A program made the position numbers and the translations under genes. The notes under the pieces are model-generated. The model saw only the letters and a program-made list of their open reading frames with translations, had not been told where the DNA came from and did not search any database. Below, in pieces: positions 16,084-24,341 of a stretch of DNA of 64,000 nt. Position 1 is the first letter of the stretch. The number at the start of each line of letters is the position of its first letter. Source of the DNA: RBG-16-57-11 sp964503145 (GTDB lineage: Bacteria; Chloroflexota; Anaerolineae; Anaerolineales; UBA4823); assembly GCA_964503145.1 (NCBI GenBank), contig CAZCYV010000002.1:1-64000 (forward strand). The letters are read 5' to 3'.

Positions 16084-16119
16084 GTGTGGAGGAGCAGCGC
16101 TTGAGTTGCTCCTCCACAC
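16084..16119 (+). repeat. Strong intercistronic stem-loop between substrate-binding protein and permease genes
   Basis: A perfect 13-bp inverted repeat (16084-16096 with 16107-16119) with a 10-nt loop and no U-run after it. Its place directly after the binding-protein stop suggests mRNA stabilisation or partial termination, so that the binding protein is made in excess of the membrane parts. Confidence 0.75.
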
Positions 16120-16132
16120 GGCCGAAACGCCT

Positions 16133-16960
16133 GTGAAATCCGATCATTCAACCCGCCCGCGCCGCCTGCTCGAACTGCGCGCAGATATCCCGCCGACGGT
16201 CTACGCCGCCAGCGGAGTCGGCCTGATCCTGGCAGTGTTCCTGGCCTGGTGGCTGGTGACCGCCCTGGGCTGGGTCTCGCCGCTGTTCCTGCCTTCTCCA
16301 GCCGCAGTTTGGAATGAACTGCTGCGCCAGTCGCAGGAGGGCATCCTGTGGGTGGATGTGCGCGCCAGCGTCTATCGCATCACGATTGGCTGGCTCATCT
16401 CCACAGCGATCGCCTTGCCCATCGGAATACTGATGGGCAACTTTCGCTTCTTCGAGGGGCTGTTCGAGCCTCTGATCGATATTATCCGCTACATGCCTGC
16501 AGTCGCCTTCGTGCCGCTATCCATCCTGTGGCTGGGCGTGGACGACAGCCAAAAATTCGCCATCCTGTTCATCGGCACGTTCTTTCAACAGGTGCTGATG
16601 GTGATGGACAATGTGAAAAACGTCCCATTCGAGCTGATCCAGGTCAGTTATACCTTTGGCTTGAGCAAGTGGGAGGTGCTGCGGCATGTGGTCTTGCGGG
16701 CGGCTTTGCCGGCTATCTGGGACACCCTGCGGATCACCCTGGGCTGGGCGTGGACTTATCTGGTGGTGGCCGAACTGGTGGCAGCCAATGTGGGCCTGGG
16801 TTATCGGATCATGCGCGCTCAGCGCTTTCTGCAAACCGAGACCATTATCCTGGGCATCCTGATCATAGGCCTGCTGGGTCTGGCCACCGACTATGCCTTC
16901 AAGCTGTCTTATCGTGTGCTCTTTCCCTGGGCGGAAGGCGAGCGAAGGTCAAATGGCTGA
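16133..16960 (+). CDS. ABC transporter permease, SsuC/TauC/ThiX-like
   Basis: A 275-residue six-helix inner-membrane permease of the binding-protein-dependent (BPD_transp_1) type. The ATPase-coupling 'EAA' loop is 'LIQVSYTFGLSKWEVLRHVVLRAALPAIWDTLRI'-like, around residues 175-205. 'FLPSPAAVWNEL' near the N-terminus is typical of the sulfonate/nitrate/thiamine subfamily. I chose the GTG at 16133; a TTG at 16082 is possible but lies inside the intercistronic stem-loop. The last 8 bases overlap the ATPase gene, indicating coupling. Confidence 0.85.
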   Translation: MKSDHSTRPRRLLELRADIPPTVYAASGVGLILAVFLAWWLVTALGWVSPLFLPSPAAVWNELLRQSQEGILWVDVRASVYRITIGWLISTAIALPIGILMGNFRFFEGLFEPLIDIIRYMPAVAFVPLSILWLGVDDSQKFAILFIGTFFQQVLMVMDNVKNVPFELIQVSYTFGLSKWEVLRHVVLRAALPAIWDTLRITLGWAWTYLVVAELVAANVGLGYRIMRAQRFLQTETIILGILIIGLLGLATDYAFKLSYRVLFPWAEGERRSNG

Positions 16961-17735
16961 ACCAAAGCTGGTCGCTCAAGACATTTGGAAAGTCTTCACC
17001 CCGCGCCGGGGCGAGGAAATCATCGCCATTCGACAATTCGGCATGGTGGTGTACGAAAACGAGTTTGTCTCGCTGGTTGGCCCTTCAGGATGCGGGAAAT
17101 CGACCTTTTTGGCGATCGCCGCTGGGTTGGATTTTCCCAGCCGGGGGTCGCTCGCCATCAGCGGCAGGCCCGTCCTGGGGCCAGGCATCGATCGGGGTAT
17201 GGTCTTCCAGAGCTACACCCTCTATCCCTGGTTGAACGTCTTCGAAAACGTGCGCTTTGCTCTTATGAAAAGCCGCCTTTCTACGGCAGAGCAAACGCGC
17301 CTGGTTCAGGAGCATCTCGACCTAGTGGGTTTGCAGGGCTTCGAAAAGGTCTATCCGGCTCAGCTTTCGGGCGGAATGCGCCAGCGTGCGGCGATTGCGC
17401 GGGCCCTGGTTTACAAACCGGATATCCTGTTGATGGATGAGCCATTTGGGGCGCTCGATGCCCAGACCCGCCTGCAGATGCAAGAACTGCTTCTGCAGGT
17501 CTGGGAAACGCATCGCATCACGGTGCTGTTCGTCACCCACGATGTGGATGAGGCCATCCTGCTATCGGATCGTGTGTATGTGATGACCCCCCGGCCGGGC
17601 AGCTTGAAAGCTGAAGTGATTATCGACATCCCCCGCCCGCGCACTTCAGAGGTCGAAGTGACGCCGCGCTTTCTCGAATATCGCCGCACTTTGCTGGAGT
17701 TGATCCGCCACCCGCGCGGAGATTCACGCCGCTGA
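16953..17735 (+). CDS. ABC transporter ATPase, SsuB/TauB/NrtD-like
   Basis: A 260-residue ATPase that powers the preceding permease. Walker A is GPSGCGKST, the Q-loop is 'MVFQSYTLYPWLNV', the ABC signature is LSGGMRQRAAIARAL, Walker B is 'ILLMDEPFGALDA' and the H-loop is 'VTHDVDEA'. All are intact. The wording of the Q-loop and D-loop regions matches the nitrate/sulfonate/taurine group. It is the last gene of the hisD unit and its final 12 bases overlap the convergent DUF3786 gene, leaving no room for an intergenic terminator. Confidence 0.92.
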   Translation: MAEPKLVAQDIWKVFTPRRGEEIIAIRQFGMVVYENEFVSLVGPSGCGKSTFLAIAAGLDFPSRGSLAISGRPVLGPGIDRGMVFQSYTLYPWLNVFENVRFALMKSRLSTAEQTRLVQEHLDLVGLQGFEKVYPAQLSGGMRQRAAIARALVYKPDILLMDEPFGALDAQTRLQMQELLLQVWETHRITVLFVTHDVDEAILLSDRVYVMTPRPGSLKAEVIIDIPRPRTSEVEVTPRFLEYRRTLLELIRHPRGDSRR

Positions 17736-18416
17736 TCTTTTGGAGATCAAGCGCCGGGTGAGGATGCTGCCCAGGATAGCGTAGGCATCGGTAGGCAGGT
17801 AGTGGCTGGCGGCGGCGTCGAACAGCACCTGGCAGGTGGAAGGCAGATCTTCGTCGCCCCGCCAATAGACGACCAGCAAGGGCACACGTGGCAGGACTTC
17901 AAAGATGAAAGCGGCGTCGCCCAGCGGGTGAGGCTGCCCGCCCAGCGCCTGGGCGGCGTGCTCAAAAGCCGCCCGATCGTCTCGAAAGGCGCGCGCCAGT
18001 TCCTTGCCGGTGTAGCCTTGAAAAGCCTGGTTATAGAATCTGCCATCTGGCAGATCGGAAAAGGCAATCCATTCGCCGCTGAGCGGCGCGCCATCGGCAA
18101 CGTTCAAGTGGTACAGCAATAACGCCTGGTCGAAATCTGAAAGCGGCTGGTCTTCTCCTTGGGGATACGCCACCCACTCCGGCCAGGTGATGCGAATGGC
18201 TCGGTTCCACAAGGAAAGATCGATCTGCCCTGAGGCGACGGCCTGGGCGCCTCTCTCTGTGTACGATGCGCCGATGGCTCGAGCTACCCATTCAGGAGGT
18301 TTATCGGCTAAAGCGGCGCGTAATTCATTCAATCGCCGGGTAAAGCGTTGCTCCAGGCGTTGAGGATCAACCGGTTCAAGGTGAGGGGGTTGGCTCCGAG
18401 ACGGGATGGGGGACAC
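17724..18416 (-). CDS. DUF3786 domain-containing protein
   Basis: A 230-residue protein of a family with no assigned function. It has 'DLSLWNRAIRITWPEW', 'LLLYHLNVADGAPLSGEWIAFSDLPDGRFYNQAFQGYTG' and 'LPRVPLLVVYWRGDEDLP', which I recognise as the conserved body of DUF3786. Members are known from anaerobes, sometimes near corrinoid or methyl-transfer genes; no such neighbour is seen here. The GTG at 18416 has AAGGAG eight bases upstream, better than the TTG at 18434. The gene converges with the importer ATPase and overlaps it by 12 bases. Confidence 0.78.
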   Translation of the reverse strand: MSPIPSRSQPPHLEPVDPQRLEQRFTRRLNELRAALADKPPEWVARAIGASYTERGAQAVASGQIDLSLWNRAIRITWPEWVAYPQGEDQPLSDFDQALLLYHLNVADGAPLSGEWIAFSDLPDGRFYNQAFQGYTGKELARAFRDDRAAFEHAAQALGGQPHPLGDAAFIFEVLPRVPLLVVYWRGDEDLPSTCQVLFDAAASHYLPTDAYAILGSILTRRLISKRSAA

Positions 18417-18807
18417 GCAACGGTCTCCTTGCAAATCTGTCGGCTCCTATGGTTCTGCGACTTACAAAAACGCGAGCCGCAAATCTTGTAGAATGTTTCC
18501 AAATATGTATAATCTAAATTGCCTGCTGCCCCCACCGACGCCTCAACCATTGAGCAGGCAAACAACGGTCGCGCTCGACCTTGTCGATACCGTCGCCTAG
18601 CGTCCTCATCATCTCTCCCACCCAAACATCATCCTCCAACGCTGGCGAAGGTGAATACAGGTAGAGCGCGATCGCTTTTATTATAACCTGCTCTAGCTGG
18701 CAGCATAGAAAATATCTACGCCCCACCCCGAGCTCGGGGTGGGGCGTAGCGCTCGCTTAAGGTGATCAGCCCAGGCTAGCACGCCGCCATCTATTCGGTT
18801 CCCGCGC
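18417..18807. other. 391-base gap without a convincing gene
   Basis: It holds the DUF3786 upstream region, a plus-strand TATAAT at 18508-18513 with nothing convincing downstream, a 7-bp inverted repeat spanning 18521-18559, and the terminator of the S1-domain gene at 18716-18749. Short open frames here (for example 18514-18726 on the minus strand) lack a ribosome site and any recognisable family. Confidence 0.4.
18716..18749 (-). terminator. 17-bp perfect palindrome, terminator of the S1-domain gene
   Basis: The two 17-base halves (18716-18732 and 18733-18749) are exact reverse complements with no spacer. On the minus strand the hairpin is followed by ATATTTTCT, and it lies 59 bases past the stop codon of the S1-domain gene. 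Confidence 0.7.
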
Positions 18808-19593
18808 TCACTTCCGCTTGTTTTGCAGCGTCCGGATCAGGATCTGTTCCAGATCGTTGGACGCGGCTTTGGACTTACGCTTGCTCTTGCCAGCAGCTCC
18901 GACCGGTTGTCTTTCTTTCGATCGTTCCATCGCTTCGCGCAGCGCAATCTCCATCGCTGTCGGTACGGGTTCGTCCTTGCCCTCTTCTTCAACGACGGGC
19001 GCCTGTTCCGCACGCTTTGCCGGGCGAACCTCTTTCTCTCTGACTTCCCTCATCGGCGGCTCTTCCAGCGCTTTCATGCTCAGCTTAATCTGTCGCTTGC
19101 GCTTATCGACGTTGAGCACCTTGACCTCGACTTCATCGCCCTCTTTGACTACATCACCTACTGTTTTGATGTAGTCATGGGTCAATTCACTGATGTGCAC
19201 CAGGCCAGGGCGTTCGGCGCCAATGTCCACGAACGCGCCGAACTTTTCCAATCGGGTGACCTTGCCTTTGACCACCATATCGGGCTGAATGTCGCGCCAT
19301 TCCAGATCGACCGGTTTGATCATCGTCAGTTCGATGCGGTTTTTCTTGGGCACCACGCGATGTACCCACACGTCCACCTGCTGACCTGGCTTAACCACGT
19401 CTTCTACGCGGTTGACCGGCTCGCTCTGGAGTTGTGAAATATGCACCACGCCGGGCGTATCCAGGCCGATATCAACCACTGCGCCTGCCAGCGTAGTCTT
19501 AATGACGGTGCCGACGAAGTGGGTCTTACGCTTAATTTCGCTCAGTTGACTGACTGGAGCACTTTCGGGGGTTGCCAGGGCTTCTGTTTCCAT
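18808..19593 (-). CDS. S1 RNA-binding domain protein (two S1 repeats)
   Basis: A 261-residue protein with two S1/OB-fold RNA-binding repeats: residues about 24-94 ('FVGTVIKTTLAGAVVDIGLDTPGVVHISQL') and about 107-177 ('GKVTRLEKFGAFVDIGAERPGLVHISEL'). A charged Glu/Arg tail and a Lys-rich C-terminus follow. It resembles a shortened ribosomal protein S1, or a general RNA-binding regulator, and probably acts on ribosomes or mRNA. The ATG at 19593 has GGAGAAAG upstream. The upstream frame to 19662 is not needed, because a perfect promoter gives a start near 19690. Confidence 0.82.
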   Translation of the reverse strand: METEALATPESAPVSQLSEIKRKTHFVGTVIKTTLAGAVVDIGLDTPGVVHISQLQSEPVNRVEDVVKPGQQVDVWVHRVVPKKNRIELTMIKPVDLEWRDIQPDMVVKGKVTRLEKFGAFVDIGAERPGLVHISELTHDYIKTVGDVVKEGDEVEVKVLNVDKRKRQIKLSMKALEEPPMREVREKEVRPAKRAEQAPVVEEEGKDEPVPTAMEIALREAMERSKERQPVGAAGKSKRKSKAASNDLEQILIRTLQNKRK

Positions 19594-19696
19594 AGCATAC
19601 TTTCTCCAATTATAAAGAGTTCTTGACCACCCCTGGCGCAGGCCTGGGGCAGGGAATATCAAATATACGCGGGACGGGATTCACCCGCGAAATTGA

Positions 19697-19725
19697 ATTA
19701 TACCCCTTGCCGATGAAATTGTCAA
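19697..19725 (-). promoter_or_regulatory. Consensus promoter of the S1-domain gene
   Basis: On the minus strand TTGACA (19720-19725) and TATAAT (19697-19702) are separated by exactly 17 bases, a perfect sigma-70 match. It predicts a transcript start near 19690 and a leader of about 96 nt with short inverted repeats. Confidence 0.85.
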
Positions 19726-19794
19726 AGAAACGCAAAACGAAAATGAGGGAATGCGACATCCAAAATGAGACGCTCGGAATGAACTCCTCCCTGC

Positions 19795-19859
19795 CACAGG
19801 AAACCTGCTCAAGCAGGTTCGGGTATGCGGCGCAACGTGCTTTCAGCACGTTTCCTGTG
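19795..19859 (-). repeat. REP-like element able to fold as a three-way junction
   Basis: Outer arms 19795-19803 and 19851-19859 pair over 9 bp. They enclose two hairpins: 19804-19808 with 19813-19817, and 19835-19841 with 19845-19851. The element stands alone between the tRNA-Ser(GCU) terminator and the S1 promoter, outside both transcripts. Its form, with two short GC-rich hairpins and a flanking inverted repeat, resembles an intergenic repetitive element. Copy number in the genome cannot be seen from here. The rest of the 19594-20079 gap holds the S1 leader and promoter. Confidence 0.5.
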
Positions 19860-20053
19860 CCAGCTGCTGAATTGATTCGGGCGGCGAGGAACGGGCGCGG
19901 TCGCAGAGTCATTCAAGCGGCATCCGATCTTTGGTATGATTGCTAAAACCTGAGTACAGGGGCAACCAATGCCATTCTGGGGAACCTACTACCACCTCAT
20001 TTGGGCCATCCAACGGCGAGAACCCTGGATTCAGCCGGAACCAGATACAAAAA

Positions 20054-20070
20054 CCCGCCTCTACGGCGGG
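20054..20070 (-). terminator. Terminator of tRNA-Ser(GCU)
   Basis: A 6-bp GC stem (20054-20059 with 20065-20070) is followed on the minus strand by TTTTTG. It begins 10 bases past the tRNA 3' end. Confidence 0.75.
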
Positions 20071-20079
20071 CGTCTCAGG

Positions 20080-20171
20080 CGGGGAGGACAGGATTCGAAC
20101 CTGCGGCCGAGATTTTATGTCCCGGCAACCGCTTAGCAGGCGGCCCCATTCGACCACTCTGGCACCTCCCC
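20080..20171 (-). tRNA. tRNA-Ser (anticodon GCU)
   Basis: The minus strand folds as a class II tRNA. The acceptor stem is GGGGAGG/CCTCCCC with a G discriminator, the anticodon loop CTGCTAA gives anticodon GCT, a long variable arm is typical of tRNA-Ser, and the T-arm carries TTCGAAT. No CCA is encoded. An upstream TTGCGT-N17-TAGAAT (20200-20228) is a likely promoter. Confidence 0.95.
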
Positions 20172-20199
20172 AGGCGCAATCGCTCCCCCTGGCGGAGAA

Positions 20200-20228
20200 A
20201 TTCTACCATAGGTAAGATCAGGACGCAA
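20200..20228 (-). promoter_or_regulatory. Promoter of tRNA-Ser(GCU)
   Basis: On the minus strand TTGCGT (20223-20228) and TAGAAT (20200-20205) have a 17-base spacer and lie 29 bases ahead of the tRNA 5' end. Confidence 0.6.
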
Positions 20229-20234
20229 CCAGAA

Positions 20235-21968
20235 TCACAAATGGCGCAGCACCGCCTGCAGCGCTGGCCGCCGGGAATATTGCAGCTTGAGACCGGTCAG
20301 ATAGGTCTGCCATTCAGCCTGCCGACCCATCTGAAGGTAGGCCTTTTTAGCTCGCTCCAGCCAGGCGCCAGCAGTCGGATAATACTTGCTTTGTGCTTTA
20401 GCGATCAAATGGTCGGACTGGTTCAGACTGGCCTGGATGACCCATTCCGGCCGATGGGGCAGCACGGCTTCGACCACCTTCGCCACCAGCTGGAAGTCCC
20501 GCTCCTGCGCCTCGGCCAGCCGGATGGCAGCGTCCCATTGCTGCTCGTACAGATATACATCGGCGAGCGCGTCCGTGAAAGAGGAATTGACCAGGGCGGA
20601 GATCAACTCGGCCTTCAGCGTCTCCCAGCCGCGACCCGCCAGGCGTTGCATGGTCTGGTAAAGCTCCAGAGAGGGAGACGAATTGAAAGCCAGGCGATAG
20701 GCCAGCAGGGCATCTTCCTTGCGCCCCAGCGCTTCCTCCAGCGCGCCCAGCCAGGTCCCTAAACCGTGCTTATGTCCGCCCAGACCCAGGCCGCGCTCGC
20801 CCACCGCAACCGCCTCCTGAACATGACCCAGATCGCGCAACCGCCGGGCGACCGAAAGCGCCTCGGCCGCCTGCTCCAGGTGCTCCAGGGCGACCCGCAC
20901 AGCTTCGTCTTTACGACCCAGGTCGAGCAGCTTTTCTGCGCGGCGCAGGTGTTTTCCGGCTGCCTGGCACAGCTCCAGAAATTCCTCCATCCGCCCCTGG
21001 CGTTCGAGCACGTTGAGCTTGACTTCCATCAGATCGCTATACCAGCTATCTACCACCTCCTGGTCCTCCAGCGGCAGAGCGCTCCAGCCATCTTCGAGGG
21101 CCAGCAAGGCGACCTGGATACCATCGATCCCGTAATCGACTAATTCATCCACAATTGGGGTCAGGCGCTTCTCCAGGCTGCGGCGCTCATCCCGGGATAG
21201 ATCCTCGCTCAAGATAACTTCGGCCAGATCTTGTCCAAGTTTGCCCAGAAAATCGCCCAGTTCGCCGTCTGAATCATCGAAACGCTCATAAGCATCGCAG
21301 ACTTCCTGCAGCAGCGCCATCAAGATGACCAGCGCCCCTTCAGCATCACCAGCTTCCAGGAAGCGGTAGGCCGTTGCGCGTACCTGATCCAGTTGCTGCA
21401 CCATCCCAGACATCATCCAGTAAGCCTCGGAAAGGCGGTAACCGCTCAGGCTGTGCAAGATATCCTTCACCCGGCGGCGGTATTCCTTTTCCGAGACCTG
21501 TGTCTTGCCCTGGGGCTGCCTGGCAGCGACCGGCGCTTTGGCTGCTGCCTGAGCGCCCAGGGCTGCAGCTTCCAATTCATCATACAACTCGGGATGCCCC
21601 TCGACCAGGCGGGACAAGAGTTCTACCAGCGCCTGACTGTCCAGGCCCTGCAGCAGTTCGGGAACGCCCTTTCGCTCGACGAAGTCATCCGCCGTGTGCA
21701 GATACGCCAGCAGCAGAGCGACCAGGTGCTTGCAGATTCCGCCCCATTCATACGGGCAAGAACACTGCGCAGAGCGCACCCCTGCAGCGTCGATTTCGAC
21801 CTGCAGGATGTAAAACGGCTCCTGGTTGCCCCTGCATTTGCCCAGCAGCAGGTTGCCCTGGCGAGCGGCGTCGAAGATCGCCCCAGCGTGGTAGAGCTGC
21901 CGCCCGCGCTCATAGCTCTGCGATGTGCTGAGAGAACGAATCAATTCTTCAGTTAAACGTTTATCCAT
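20235..21968 (-). CDS. SWIM zinc finger domain protein with helical repeat C-terminus
   Basis: A 577-residue protein with an N-terminal SWIM zinc finger, C69-x-C71-(x7)-C79-x-H81 ('CSCPYEWGGICKH'), expected to bind DNA or protein. A low-complexity Ala-rich linker (about 135-155) follows. A long, mostly helical region rich in Leu/Ala (TPR-like, about 160-577) contains units such as 'AEKLLDLGRKDEAVRVALEHLEQA'. SWIM proteins of this plan often neighbour SNF2-type helicases, but none is here. The ATG at 21968 sits directly against GGAG, so the exact start is uncertain. Function unknown. Confidence 0.8.
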   Translation of the reverse strand: MDKRLTEELIRSLSTSQSYERGRQLYHAGAIFDAARQGNLLLGKCRGNQEPFYILQVEIDAAGVRSAQCSCPYEWGGICKHLVALLLAYLHTADDFVERKGVPELLQGLDSQALVELLSRLVEGHPELYDELEAAALGAQAAAKAPVAARQPQGKTQVSEKEYRRRVKDILHSLSGYRLSEAYWMMSGMVQQLDQVRATAYRFLEAGDAEGALVILMALLQEVCDAYERFDDSDGELGDFLGKLGQDLAEVILSEDLSRDERRSLEKRLTPIVDELVDYGIDGIQVALLALEDGWSALPLEDQEVVDSWYSDLMEVKLNVLERQGRMEEFLELCQAAGKHLRRAEKLLDLGRKDEAVRVALEHLEQAAEALSVARRLRDLGHVQEAVAVGERGLGLGGHKHGLGTWLGALEEALGRKEDALLAYRLAFNSSPSLELYQTMQRLAGRGWETLKAELISALVNSSFTDALADVYLYEQQWDAAIRLAEAQERDFQLVAKVVEAVLPHRPEWVIQASLNQSDHLIAKAQSKYYPTAGAWLERAKKAYLQMGRQAEWQTYLTGLKLQYSRRPALQAVLRHL

Positions 21969-22018
21969 CTCCTGACCAGGCTTTCCTGTAGTCGGGACAT
22001 TTGACTACAGGCCAAACT

Positions 22019-22504
22019 TCACCAAAATTTTCGGAATTCTCGCTGAGTGCATGTCTCGCAGATATACCCCTGGTTGGTGATTGTATAGCCATCGACCCCC
22101 AGTTTGATCACCTTACCGCACTTGCTGCATCGGCTTGGCTTATAGGCGGGAGGGTTACGCAGCTTTTCGAAATTGTATTCGTTGGTCCCATAGTAAACAT
22201 ACATCTCGGTATCGAAGGCTTTACGACACTCGGCGCAATCCTGCCAATGGCCTTTGTGTCCCTCACTGTAATGATAGCCGCAAAGCGTGTAGCGGTGATG
22301 GTTTCGACTACAGCTATTGCGGGCATACGAAAACATCACGTACTGATCTTCGTCATCGCAAATCCACTGGCCGCAACATTCGGTCTTGGTTAATTTCTCG
22401 GTCTTTCCGCACAATCCACAGCGCGGGCGATCATCCGCCAAAGGCGCAGTTCGTGGCTGCAGGCCGCCGCTTTTAACCTTTGCGTAGCGTTTCCTGGGGG
22501 ACAT
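22019..22504 (-). CDS. Cys-rich zinc-ribbon hypothetical protein
   Basis: A 161-residue protein that I do not recognise. It has at least three metal-site candidates: CGLC at about 29-32 with CC around 43-44, a Cys/His-rich centre with 'CGYHYSEGHKGHWQDCAEC', and C-terminal 'CSKCG...YICETC' resembling a LIM or zinc-ribbon half. The N-terminus is basic ('SPRKRYAKVKSGG'). It lies 50 bases upstream of the SWIM gene on the same strand, so cotranscription is likely and both may bind nucleic acid. No transfer or truncation signs are evident. Confidence 0.6.
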   Translation of the reverse strand: MSPRKRYAKVKSGGLQPRTAPLADDRPRCGLCGKTEKLTKTECCGQWICDDEDQYVMFSYARNSCSRNHHRYTLCGYHYSEGHKGHWQDCAECRKAFDTEMYVYYGTNEYNFEKLRNPPAYKPSRCSKCGKVIKLGVDGYTITNQGYICETCTQREFRKFW

Positions 22505-22659
22505 GGGTACATCTCCTGCTTTTTGACACCTGCAGTTCGCTTGGCGCCGGCTCCTGTATCATGCAACCCTGAGATCGCTCTGCCAGGACCGGCTACAACC
22601 CTTGCTGCGATCGCCTCGCTGAGGGTCTAGAAGCCCAGCAACATCGGGGTACCAACAAA

Positions 22660-22748
<89 letters not shown>

Positions 22749-22833
22749 GCGTGTGATAGACGCCCACTGATACAGCGTCTCGCAGCGCCCATGATTCTAC
22801 CATAACGAGCGCGGGTTGCCCCGGCCTTTAAGT

Positions 22834-22839
22834 TATAAT
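22834..22839 (+). promoter_or_regulatory. -10 box of murJ (leaderless architecture)
   Basis: TATAAT at 22834-22839 overlaps the first in-frame ATG (22838) and lies 10 nt before the next ATG (22850). Transcription from here cannot include the first ATG, so the second is the likely start. Confidence 0.55.
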
Positions 22840-22849
22840 GAGCCGATCC

Positions 22850-24325
22850 ATGTCCCGCATCGCTCGCGCGTCGCTGATCATCGCCTTCTTCTTCGGCGTG
22901 GACAAAATCCTTGGCCTGCTGCGCCAGGTATTGTTCAACCGCCAGTTCGGGCCGGTGGAGCGCGATATCTTCTTCGTCTCCAACAACATCCCCGACCTGC
23001 TCTCGGCGCTGATCTCCGGCGGAGCGCTGGGCATCGCCCTGATCCCGGTGCTGACCGAACACCTGGAAGAGAAAGGCCGCCAGGGCGCCTGGGCACTGTT
23101 CTCGCGCATCCTCAACCTGGCCTTCCTGGTCACTGCCGCCATCTCCCTGGTGATCATCCTGCTGGCCGAGCCGCTGATCGAGCACCTCATCGCTCCCGGC
23201 TTCGCCGACCCGCAAAAATGGGCGCTGACCGCTAGCCTGATGCGCCTGGACCTGCTGGCGATCCTGATCTTCTCGATCAGTGGGCTGGTGATGGCCGGCC
23301 TGCAGGCCAACCAGCACTTCACCGCCCCGGCGATGGCTCCTGCCATGTACAACATCGGTCAGATCGTGGGCATCGTCCTGCTTTCGCGCTGGTATGGCAT
23401 CTACGGCATGGTCTTCGGCGTGATCCTGGGAGCGCTGTTGCACCTGGGCATCCAGGTGCCTGCCCTGCTACGCTACGGCTTCCGCTGGCGGCCGCTGATC
23501 GGGCTGAGCGACCCGGGCGTGCGACAGGTGCTGACCCTGATGGGGCCGCGGGTGATCTCCATGCTGTGCCTGCACTTCTACTTCCTGGCGCGCGACCGTT
23601 TCGCCTCGTTCTACCAGGAGGGCGGGGTTTCGGCGCTGAACAACGGCTGGTTCATCATGCAACTCCCTGAGACGCTGATCGGCACAGCCATCGCCATAGC
23701 GCTGCTGCCCTCGCTGGCCGAACACGTCACCCGCGGCGAGGAGCAGGCCTTCCGCCAGACGATCAACCGCGCCCTGCGCGTCATGCTCGCCCTGACGCTG
23801 CCCAGCGCGGCGATCCTGGCGGCGGGGATGCGCCCGCTGATCGACATCGTGTTCAACTTCGACCCGCAAGAGACCGAGATGACGGTCTGGGCGACGCGCG
23901 CCTTCCTGCTGGGGCTGGTGGGGCACAGCTGGCTGGAGGTGGGCGTGCGCTCGTGGTATGCCCGACAGAACGCCCGCATCCCGCTGTTGGGGGCGGTCTT
24001 CCTGATCAGCCTGTACCTGCCGCTGGCGACCCTGCTTCCGCGAACGTTTGGGCATACTGGCCTGGCTCTGGCCGACACGCTGGCGTTCACCAGCCAGGCG
24101 CTGCTGCTGCTGATCCTGCTCAACCGCCGCCACGCCGGGCTGCTGCAGGTGCAGGGGACGCTGTTGCGGGCGGCGCTCGGCGCGCTGGTTGGCGGCGCAC
24201 TGACCTATGCGGCGCTGCTGCTGCCGTTGCCAACGCTGCCGCTCGCCGCGCTGGCACTGGCCGCGGGCGGGCTGGGAGCGCTGCCGCTGATCCTGCCGGA
24301 GATCAAGATGCTGATAAAATTATAA
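22850..24325 (+). CDS. murJ: Lipid II flippase MurJ (MviN family)
   Basis: A 491-residue multi-helix membrane protein of the MOP/MATE-like superfamily that flips lipid II across the membrane for peptidoglycan synthesis. The N-terminal 'ASLIIAFFFGVDKILGLLRQ' and 'NNIPDLLSALISGGALGIALIPVL' are typical MurJ landmarks; about 13-14 hydrophobic helices can be traced. I place the start at the ATG at 22850 because the -10 box overlaps the one at 22838. It begins a three-gene plus-strand run with the PfpI-family and subtilase genes. Confidence 0.9.
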   Translation: MSRIARASLIIAFFFGVDKILGLLRQVLFNRQFGPVERDIFFVSNNIPDLLSALISGGALGIALIPVLTEHLEEKGRQGAWALFSRILNLAFLVTAAISLVIILLAEPLIEHLIAPGFADPQKWALTASLMRLDLLAILIFSISGLVMAGLQANQHFTAPAMAPAMYNIGQIVGIVLLSRWYGIYGMVFGVILGALLHLGIQVPALLRYGFRWRPLIGLSDPGVRQVLTLMGPRVISMLCLHFYFLARDRFASFYQEGGVSALNNGWFIMQLPETLIGTAIAIALLPSLAEHVTRGEEQAFRQTINRALRVMLALTLPSAAILAAGMRPLIDIVFNFDPQETEMTVWATRAFLLGLVGHSWLEVGVRSWYARQNARIPLLGAVFLISLYLPLATLLPRTFGHTGLALADTLAFTSQALLLLILLNRRHAGLLQVQGTLLRAALGALVGGALTYAALLLPLPTLPLAALALAAGGLGALPLILPEIKMLIKL

Positions 24326-24341
24326 ATCATGGGAGGCAGAT

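Noticed and set aside
18514..18726. Minus-strand frame of 70 codons in the gap before the S1 terminator
   Set aside because: No ribosome site, no recognisable family, and it runs into the terminator palindrome.
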